A DNA stretch of 64,000 nt. Origin: Nocardioides donggukensis. Its GTDB lineage: Bacteria; Actinomycetota; Actinomycetes; Propionibacteriales; Nocardioidaceae. The translations under genes and the position numbers were made by a program. This document shows, piece by piece, positions 58,008 through 64,000 of this stretch (positions are counted from its first letter, which is position 1; each line of letters opens with the position of its first letter). Location of the stretch: the NCBI RefSeq assembly GCF_014842875.1, contig NZ_JACYXZ010000001.1:186001-250000 (forward strand), read 5' to 3'. The notes below the pieces were generated by a model, which had not been told where the DNA came from, did no database searches, and saw nothing but the letters and a program-made list of their open reading frames with translations.

Positions 58008-59161
58008 TGCCCGCCGGAACCAGCACCGTGCTCACCGGCATCGGCGAGCTGACCACCTGGGCGCCGGACCGCCCGGTGCTGGCCGACGCCGCGCTGGTCG
58101 TCGAGGCCGGCCACGTCGCCTGGGTGGGTCCGAGGGCCGAGGTGCCGGCCGCGGACACGGCGTACGACGTGGGCGGGCGCGCGGTCGTCCCCGGCTTCGT
58201 CGACAGCCACAGCCACCTGGTGTTCGCGGGCGAGCGGTCCGCGGAGTTCACCGCGCGCATGGCCGGGGAGGCCTACGCGGCGGGCGGGATCCGGACCACG
58301 GTGCGCGCCACCCGCGCCGCCACCGACGAGCAGCTCACCTCGCACGTGGCCCGGCTCGTGGCGGAGATGCGCCGCCAGGGCACGACCACGGTGGAGATCA
58401 AGAGCGGCTACGGGCTGACCGTGGCCGACGAGGCCCGCTCCTTGGCCGTGGCCGCGCAGTTCACCGACGAGACCACGTTCCTCGGCGCCCACGTGGTGCC
58501 CGAGGGCAGCACCCCGGAGGAGTACGTCGCCCTGGTCACCGGCCCGATGCTGGCCGCCGCCGCCCCCCATGCCCGGTGGGTCGACGCGTTCTGCGAGCGG
58601 GGGGCCTTCGACGCCGACCAGGCTCGCGCGGTGCTCGCCGCCGGCGCCGACGCGGGCCTCCGCGGGCGGCTGCACGCCAACCAGCTGGGCCCCGGCCCCG
58701 GTGTCCGCCTCGCCTGCGAGCTGGGGCTGGTCGCGGTCGACCACTGCACCTACCTCGACGATGCCGACGTGTCCGCCCTGCGCGACAGCGGCACGATCGC
58801 GACGCTGCTGCCCGGCGTGGAGTTCTCCACCAGGCAGCCCTACCCCGATGCCCGGTCGTTGCTGGACGCCGGCGTGCGGGTCGCGATCGCGAGCGACTGC
58901 AACCCCGGATCGTGCTTCACCAGCTCGGTGCCGTTCTGCCTGGCGCTGGCGGTCCGGGAGATGGGGATGACGCCCACCGAGGCGCTGCACGCCGCCACCG
59001 CGATGGGGGCGGCGGCGCTCGGGCGCGAGGACGTCGGTCACCTGGGCGTCGGAGCGAGGGCGGACCTCGCCGTGCTGGACGCGCCGGGACATGCCCACCT
59101 CGCCTACCGACCGGGGGTGCCCCTGGTGGCCGAGACCTGGGTCGCCGGTCGACCCGCGTGA
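58007..59161 (+). CDS. hutI: Imidazolonepropionase
   Basis: 384 residues from ATG 58007, overlapping the hutF stop (TGATG). It opens the imidazolone ring to give N-formimino-L-glutamate. Signatures: '[20 protein letters not shown]', '[20 protein letters not shown]', '[11 protein letters not shown]', '[20 protein letters not shown]' and '[18 protein letters not shown]'. Length is typical. In pathway order it acts before hutF although it lies behind it. Confidence 0.95.
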   Translation: MPAGTSTVLTGIGELTTWAPDRPVLADAALVVEAGHVAWVGPRAEVPAADTAYDVGGRAVVPGFVDSHSHLVFAGERSAEFTARMAGEAYAAGGIRTTVRATRAATDEQLTSHVARLVAEMRRQGTTTVEIKSGYGLTVADEARSLAVAAQFTDETTFLGAHVVPEGSTPEEYVALVTGPMLAAAAPHARWVDAFCERGAFDADQARAVLAAGADAGLRGRLHANQLGPGPGVRLACELGLVAVDHCTYLDDADVSALRDSGTIATLLPGVEFSTRQPYPDARSLLDAGVRVAIASDCNPGSCFTSSVPFCLALAVREMGMTPTEALHAATAMGAAALGREDVGHLGVGARADLAVLDAPGHAHLAYRPGVPLVAETWVAGRPA

Positions 59162-59190
59162 GGTCGCGGCCTGAGGTGTCGGCCCGTCGT

Positions 59191-59258
59191 CTGAGGTAGT
59201 CGGGCCCCGCGCGGCAGGTCGATGTACGCCGCTCGCCCGATGTCCCCGGCTACCTCAG
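59191..59258. promoter_or_regulatory. Long-range inverted repeat CTGAGGTAG…CTACCTCAG
   Basis: CTGAGGTAG (59191-59199) and its exact complement (59250-59258) are 50 bp apart, downstream of hutI and upstream of the small basic gene. A further CTGAGGTGT lies at 59171. They could be a paired operator or a large RNA hairpin. Low certainty. Confidence 0.35.
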
Positions 59259-59265
59259 GCGCGCA

Positions 59266-59287
59266 CTCTCGAGTCATCAGTCGAGAG
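59266..59287 (+). promoter_or_regulatory. 5' leader hairpin of the small basic protein gene
   Basis: CTCTCGA (59266-59272) pairs with TCGAGAG (59281-59287) around GTCATCAG, 15 bp before the ATG at 59303. It may affect translation or be an operator. Confidence 0.35.
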
Positions 59288-59302
59288 CAGCGGAGCCGAG
59301 CG

Positions 59303-59446
59303 ATGTACTTCACCACGATCGAGGCCGTCCGGGCCGAGATGGACTACCGCAACGAGCAGTCGCACCGGGGGCGCACCGCGCCCCGTCGTCGGGCACGGGA
59401 GACCCGGTCCCGCAAGCCACGCCGCGCGGACCTCGGAGACACCTGA
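59303..59446 (+). CDS. Small basic hypothetical protein
   Basis: 47 residues: MYFTTIEAVRAEMDYRNEQS followed by a strongly basic Arg-rich tail ending in RRADLGDT. Nearly every codon ends in G or C, as in real genes of this genome, and a GGAG lies about 12 bases upstream. Not recognised; the basic tail could bind nucleic acid. A structured leader and a pair of inverted repeats precede it, and a large LuxR-type regulator starts 37 bp downstream, so they may share a transcript. Confidence 0.6.
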   Translation: MYFTTIEAVRAEMDYRNEQSHRGRTAPRRRARETRSRKPRRADLGDT

Positions 59447-59483
59447 GCCGACGATGCGCCGGCCCCGCCCCGAGGCGCCGGGC

Positions 59484-62435
59484 ATGATGGGTGACGTGGC
59501 TCCCGCAGGTCAGCATCAGGCCCTCGTGGGCCGGGACTCCGAGCTCGGCGAGCTGAGCTCGCTGCTCGGCGTGCGGCCGTCGCGCGCGTGGCCGTCGGCA
59601 CTGCCGAACGTCGTGCTGCTCGCCGGTGACGCCGGGGTCGGCAAGACCCGGCTGCTGACCGAGCTGCGTGACGTGGCGTTCGGCGCCGGGTGGCAGGTGG
59701 TGGCCGGTCACTGCGTGGACTTCGGCGACTCCGCCCTGCCCTATCTCCCGTTCTCCGAGGTGGTCTCCCGCCTCGCCTCCGACCTGCCCGACGTCGTCGA
59801 GGCCGTCGGGCGGGCCCACCCGGCCCTGGCCCGACTCCAGCCGCGGCGACGACCGCTCCCGACGGCCACCGAGGGCCCCTCCCTCGACCGGGCCGACCTG
59901 TTCGCCGCGATCCACGCGCTGCTCGAGGCCGCCGCCGGGGCGGCCCCGCTGCTGCTCGTCGTCGAGGACGCCCACTGGGCCGACCGGTCCACGCGCGACC
60001 TCGTGAGCTTCCTGATCTCGCGGCCGTTCGCCGCGCCGGTGGGCATCGTGGTCAGCTACCGGGCCGAGGACCTGCACCGACGACACCCGCTGCGGGGCAC
60101 GGTCGCGGAGTGGTCCCGGGTGCGGGGGGTGCAGCGGCTCCAGCTCGGTCCCCTGTCCGAGCGCGCCGTGCGGGCCCTGGTCCGCGAGCTGCACCCGGAG
60201 CCGCTCGCGGAGGCCGACGTCGCCGACGTGGTGGGCCGGGCGGAGGGCAACGCGTTCTTCGTCGAGGAGCTGGTCGGCGCGCTGCGGCAGTCCGCGGGTG
60301 GGGGCATCCCGGAGGACCTGGCCGACGTGCTGCTGGTTCGCCTGGAGCGGTTGGACGAGGCCGCGACCCAGGTCGTGCGGGCGATGTCGGTGGCCGGGCG
60401 GCGGGTGACGCACGCCCTGCTGAGCGCGGCCAGCGGCCTGCCGGCCGGGACGCTCGACGCGGCGCTGCGCTCGGCGGTCGAGTCCCACGTCCTGGTGATC
60501 TCCAAGGACGACAGCTACTCCTTCCGCCACGCGCTGCTGGCCGAGGCGGTCTACGACGACCTGCTGCCCGGCGAGCGGGTGCGGCTGCACGCGGCGTACG
60601 CCGCGGCGTTGTGCGACGACGACGGCCGGGGGACCGCGGCGGAGCTGGCCCGGCACGCCCGCGCCGCCATGGACCTGCCCACGGCCCTGCGGGCCAGTGT
60701 CCGGGCCGGCGAGGAGGCCATGGCCGTCGGCGGCCCCGACGAGGCGGCCCGTCACTACGAGCGGGCCCTGGAGCTCGCCGCCGACCGCCAGGCGTCCGCC
60801 GAGGTGGATGTCTCCGCCCTGGTGGCGGCCACGGCCGAGGCGCTGGTGGCGGCCGGCCTGGTGCACCGCGCCGCCAGCCTCGTCGAACGGCACCTGGCCG
60901 CCGTGCCGGAGGACGCCGCACCGGCCGTGCGCGCCCAGCTGCACCTGCACCTGGCGTACACCGCCTCGCTCTTCGACAACGAGATCGACTGGTCCGACCA
61001 CGCCGAGCGCGCGCTGGCCCTGGGCCCGGCCGAGCCGGGGGCGGACCGGGCCCGGATGCTCGCGGCCTACGCCCGGGTGCAGGCCATGCACCGCCGACCG
61101 CAGGCCAGGGAGGCCGCTCTCGAGGCGTTGGCCCTCGCTGAGCAGCATCACCTGCCCCGGACCGCGTCCGACGCGACCACCACGCTGGTCGGGCTCGACC
61201 AGCGCACCGCCCCGCAGGAGGAGCTGGCCACGGCGCTCGACGAGGCCGCTCGCCGGGCCGCCGAGACCGGTGCCGTCCAGGCCGAGCTGCGGGCGCTGTA
61301 CCTCCTCGGCCGAACCCACCAGGACCGGGGCGACCACGAGGCCGCCCGGGCGGCCTTCCAGCGCGCCGCCGAGCGGGGCCGGGCCGGGGGCGTGCCGTGG
61401 GCGCCGTACGCGTTCGACGGGCGCTTCATGCACGCCCAGGTCGACTACGTCTCCGGGGCGTGGGACCGGGCGCTGGAGCTGACCGACGTGGACGGGCAGG
61501 CGCCGCCGCCGGTGGCCGAGGCGATGCTCTCGGCCCTCCGCTCGGCGATCCTGGTCGCCCGGGGCGAGCCGCAGGAGGCGGCCTTCGCCCGGATGCGCCG
61601 CTCCTGGGACAGGGAGGGGCTGATCGCGATCCTCGCCGGGCCGGCCGAGATGGAGGCCCTGGGCCGGGCCGGCGACGTCGACGGCGTGCTCACCGTGCAC
61701 GACGAGGTCGTCCGGACCCTGGCACCCACCTGGGGCCCGCACTTCCAGGCCCGGGTCCGGCTGGCGGCCACCGCGGTGGCCGCAGTGTCCGCGGCGCTCC
61801 CGGCTACCTCGACGCAGGACCGGGCACCGCTCGCCCAGCGGGCCGCGCAGCTCTACGCCGAGGGTCGGCAGACGTTCGCCTTCCACGCCGAGTCCGGCCT
61901 GGTCTGGGGGCCCGAGGGCAGGGCGTGGGTGGCCCGCCTCGACGCCGAGCACCTGCGGCTGCGCTGGCTGCTCGACGCCGACCCCCCGTCGTACGACGCC
62001 CTGGTGGCGGGCTGGCGCAAGGCCGAGGCCGCCTTCGTCGAGCTGGCGCACGTGCACGAGCTCGCGGTCACCCGCAGTCGGCTCGCCGCCGTCCTCCGGG
62101 CCGCCGGCGACACGGCCGCGGCGCGGGAGGTGGCGGACCTGGCCCGGGCCGCGGCCACCGAGCTCGGCGCGGTCACCGTCCTCGGCGACCTGCGGCTCCT
62201 CGGGAGCTCCCCGCAGCGCGCCGAGCCGGCGGGCGGGGTCGGGCTGACGCCCCGCGAGACCGAGATCCTCACGCTGGTCGCGGCCGGGCGCAGCAACGGC
62301 GAGATCGGACGACAGCTCTTCATCAGCACCAAGACGGTCAGCGTCCACGTGTCCAACATCCTCGGGAAGCTCGGCGCCGCGGGGCGGACCGAGGCGGCGG
62401 CGATCGGCCGGAGGCGGGGGCTCATCGACGCCTGA
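59484..62435 (+). CDS. Large ATP-binding LuxR family transcriptional regulator (LAL type)
   Basis: 983 residues from ATG 59484 (an ATG follows directly at 59487). The N-terminal AAA/NACHT-like P-loop has Walker A 'GDAGVGKTRLLTEL' (near residues 48-60) and Walker B 'LLLVVEDAHWADRSTRD'. A long TPR-like helical middle part follows (about 400-900), and a C-terminal LuxR helix-turn-helix: 'LTPRETEILTLVAAGRSNGE', 'RQLFISTKTVSVHVSNILGK'. Such MalT-type regulators respond to an inducer bound by the TPR part. Targets cannot be told; the downstream P450 is the closest candidate. Confidence 0.9.
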   Translation: MMGDVAPAGQHQALVGRDSELGELSSLLGVRPSRAWPSALPNVVLLAGDAGVGKTRLLTELRDVAFGAGWQVVAGHCVDFGDSALPYLPFSEVVSRLASDLPDVVEAVGRAHPALARLQPRRRPLPTATEGPSLDRADLFAAIHALLEAAAGAAPLLLVVEDAHWADRSTRDLVSFLISRPFAAPVGIVVSYRAEDLHRRHPLRGTVAEWSRVRGVQRLQLGPLSERAVRALVRELHPEPLAEADVADVVGRAEGNAFFVEELVGALRQSAGGGIPEDLADVLLVRLERLDEAATQVVRAMSVAGRRVTHALLSAASGLPAGTLDAALRSAVESHVLVISKDDSYSFRHALLAEAVYDDLLPGERVRLHAAYAAALCDDDGRGTAAELARHARAAMDLPTALRASVRAGEEAMAVGGPDEAARHYERALELAADRQASAEVDVSALVAATAEALVAAGLVHRAASLVERHLAAVPEDAAPAVRAQLHLHLAYTASLFDNEIDWSDHAERALALGPAEPGADRARMLAAYARVQAMHRRPQAREAALEALALAEQHHLPRTASDATTTLVGLDQRTAPQEELATALDEAARRAAETGAVQAELRALYLLGRTHQDRGDHEAARAAFQRAAERGRAGGVPWAPYAFDGRFMHAQVDYVSGAWDRALELTDVDGQAPPPVAEAMLSALRSAILVARGEPQEAAFARMRRSWDREGLIAILAGPAEMEALGRAGDVDGVLTVHDEVVRTLAPTWGPHFQARVRLAATAVAAVSAALPATSTQDRAPLAQRAAQLYAEGRQTFAFHAESGLVWGPEGRAWVARLDAEHLRLRWLLDADPPSYDALVAGWRKAEAAFVELAHVHELAVTRSRLAAVLRAAGDTAAAREVADLARAAATELGAVTVLGDLRLLGSSPQRAEPAGGVGLTPRETEILTLVAAGRSNGEIGRQLFISTKTVSVHVSNILGKLGAAGRTEAAAIGRRRGLIDA

Positions 62436-62605
62436 CCGACGCCCGCCCCTACGCCTCCCCGACGTCCCGGGTCGGCGTCGTCGGGACCCGCGTCGGCCCG
62501 CTGCGGGCCTGCGTCCGGCCCGGGGTCGTGCCTGCGTCGGGCCTGCGGGCTCCGGGTGACCGGCGCCACAGCCGGGCACTGCTACCCGCGCGTAGCATCA
62601 CCGGC

Positions 62606-63994
62606 ATGGCCCTCACCGACGAGCAGGTCGACCGCCTGACCGACGAACGCTTCGCCCACACCCGACCGACCTCGGGACGGCGGCGGATCCCGGCCGCCGA
62701 GCTCCCGCCGGGCCTGCCGTGGCCGGCGTTCCTGCAGAGCGTGGGCCTGCTGCGCTTCCGGCACAGGTTCGTGCCGTGGATGCACCGGCGCTACGGCGAC
62801 GTGTTCACGGTCCGGCTCATCCCGGGCGGGCAGCCGCTGGTGCTGTTCGCCCGCCCCGAGCACGCCAAGGAGATCTTCGCCGGGGACCCGGAGGTCTTCC
62901 ACGCCGGCAAGGGCAACGCCGTCCTGGGGCCGATCATGGGCGAGCACTCCCTGCTGCTCCAGGACAGCACCGAGCACAAGCGGGCCCGCAAGCTGCTGAT
63001 GCCGGCCTTCAACGGCGCCGCCCTGCGCGGCTACGAGTCGCTGGTCACCGAGCTGGCGCGGGACGAGGTGTCCCGATGGCAGGACGGTTCGACCTTCCGC
63101 TCGCTGGACCGGATGAACGCGCTGACCCTCGAGGTGATCCTCCGGGTGGTGTTCGGGGTGACCGACGAGGCGCGGCTGGCGACCCTGCGGCCGCGGGTCA
63201 ACGAGACCGTCAACATCAGCCCGGCGATCCTGCTCGGCTGGGGGTGGCCGCGGCTCCAGCGGTTCGGCCCCTGGAAGGCGCAGGTCGAGAACCAGCGGGA
63301 GCTGGACCGGCTGATCTACGCCGAGATCGGCGAGCGGCGGGCGGCCGAGGACCTGGCCGAGCGCAGCGACGTACTCTCCCGCCTCATCCGAGCCGACGAC
63401 GACGGGGACGCGCTCAGCGACGCCGAGCTGCGCGACCAGCTCGTGACCCTGCTGCTGGCCGGCCACGAGACCACGGCGACCGCGTTGGCCTGGGCGCTGC
63501 ACGAGCTGGGGCGCGACCCGGTCCAGCTGGAGCGGGCCCGCGCCGCCGCGCTCGCGGAGGACGACGGCCACCTCGAGGCGGTGATGAAGGAGTCGATGCG
63601 GCTGCACCCGGTGATCCCCATGGTCGTGCGGACCCTGATGCGGCCCGTGACGATCGGCGGGGTCGACCTGCCCGCCGGGGCCACGATCGGGCCCTCGATC
63701 CTGCTGGCCCACGCGCGGGAGGAGAACCACCAGGACCCGACCACGTTCCGTCCCGAGCGGTTCCTCGAGCACCACGACAACCGGGTGGGCCCGGCGCCGA
63801 ACACCTGGCTGCCGTTCGGCGGTGGGGTGCGCCGCTGCATCGGCGCCGGCTTCTCGCTGATGGAGGGCGTCGCCGTGCTGCGCGAGGTGCTGCTCGCCGT
63901 CGACGTCACCGCGATCGGCGAGGACGAGCCGAAGGTCCGCAACATCACCTCGGTGCCTCGCCGCGGCGCGCAGATCCGGGTCGCCCGCCACTGA
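62606..63994 (+). CDS. Cytochrome P450
   Basis: 462 residues from ATG 62606. Hallmarks: I-helix 'LLLAGHETTATALAWALHEL', K-helix ExxR in 'VMKESMRLHPVIPMVVRTLM', and the heme loop 'FGGGVRRCIGAGFSLMEG' with the cysteine ligand. The long N-terminus and 'HRFVPWMHRRYGDVFTVRLI' suggest a soluble bacterial P450 with class-E-like (CYP1-like, e.g. CYP110/CYP120-type) sequence. No ferredoxin or reductase is present. The substrate is unknown. The stop lies six bases from the window edge. Confidence 0.93.
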   Translation: MALTDEQVDRLTDERFAHTRPTSGRRRIPAAELPPGLPWPAFLQSVGLLRFRHRFVPWMHRRYGDVFTVRLIPGGQPLVLFARPEHAKEIFAGDPEVFHAGKGNAVLGPIMGEHSLLLQDSTEHKRARKLLMPAFNGAALRGYESLVTELARDEVSRWQDGSTFRSLDRMNALTLEVILRVVFGVTDEARLATLRPRVNETVNISPAILLGWGWPRLQRFGPWKAQVENQRELDRLIYAEIGERRAAEDLAERSDVLSRLIRADDDGDALSDAELRDQLVTLLLAGHETTATALAWALHELGRDPVQLERARAAALAEDDGHLEAVMKESMRLHPVIPMVVRTLMRPVTIGGVDLPAGATIGPSILLAHAREENHQDPTTFRPERFLEHHDNRVGPAPNTWLPFGGGVRRCIGAGFSLMEGVAVLREVLLAVDVTAIGEDEPKVRNITSVPRRGAQIRVARH

Positions 63995-64000
63995 GGTCGC

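Noticed and set aside
59310-62579. 1089-codon minus-strand frame opposite the LuxR regulator
   Set aside because: The plus strand has Walker and LuxR motifs throughout; the minus frame has none.

Overview
The window is a 64 kb piece of a very GC-rich (roughly 73%) actinobacterial chromosome. Strong G/C at third codon positions, frequent GTG starts, tight ATGA/GTGA overlaps, a mycothiol-dependent (maleylpyruvate isomerase-like) enzyme, a GAF-ANTAR regulator, an AccD3-type carboxyltransferase and a FadE5-type acyl-CoA dehydrogenase all fit Actinomycetota. Gene content and intergenic repeat style resemble Nocardioidaceae (Nocardioides-like); this assignment is an impression from gene families, not a database result.

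Layout. 1-5.5 kb: end of an SRPBCC protein, a FUSC-type membrane protein, and a three-gene 2-oxoacid dehydrogenase operon (E1 alpha, E1 beta, E2; probably branched-chain) without E3. 5.5-13.1 kb: a minus-strand one-carbon/demethylation block: MetF-like reductase, a DmdA-like GcvT-fold methyltransferase, an IclR regulator, an 837-residue dimethylglycine oxidase/dehydrogenase homologue and its own ETF pair (etfB, etfA). 13.3-19.3 kb: AccD3, an epimerase, a GNAT, a GAF-ANTAR regulator and PaaN. 19.3-24.8 kb: an accessory patch with two repeat arrays in inverted orientation around a DUF222/HNH gene, followed by an unusual operon of a hypothetical protein, a small Ala-rich protein and a TGT-superfamily (tRNA/DNA-guanine transglycosylase-like) enzyme. 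24.9-35.7 kb: small metabolic and stress genes (ABM, SDR, mycothiol-dependent enzyme, DUF1330, ECF sigma, OhrR-like MarR, NHL-thioredoxin protein, FadE5, TauE, Rrf2). 35.9-37.6 kb: a markedly lower-GC AAA ATPase next to a tRNA-Gly(CCC). 37.6-44.7 kb: SGNH hydrolase, Dcd, a DUF4097/ribbon-helix-helix operon with a phased operator, a large membrane Fe-S oxidoreductase with a repetitive acidic tail, and a tiny secreted decapeptide-repeat protein. 44.8-59.2 kb: an M19-type dipeptidase and a split histidine-utilisation regulon (IclR regulator, hutH-hutU, and M20 amidohydrolase-hutF-hutI), interrupted by a degenerate LytM/EEP-nuclease fusion, a 47-residue membrane protein, DUF1992 and nitroreductase genes. 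59.2-64 kb: a small basic protein, a large ATP-binding LuxR regulator and a cytochrome P450.

How the genes work together. Two pathways are most coherent. Histidine would go to urocanate (HutH), imidazolonepropionate (HutU), formiminoglutamate (HutI) and formylglutamate (HutF); an M20 amidohydrolase sits where HutG is expected. The same 16-bp palindrome lies about 55 bp upstream of both hut transcription units. In the demethylation block, a DmdA-like enzyme would load a methyl group on tetrahydrofolate, MetF would oxidise methyl-THF, and the DMGO-like flavoprotein would take further N-methyl groups with electrons passed to its dedicated ETF. The best candidates for something undescribed are the TGT-like operon, that oxygen-independent demethylation block, an in-frame palindromic insertion inside the M20 amidohydrolase gene, and the secreted repeat peptide.
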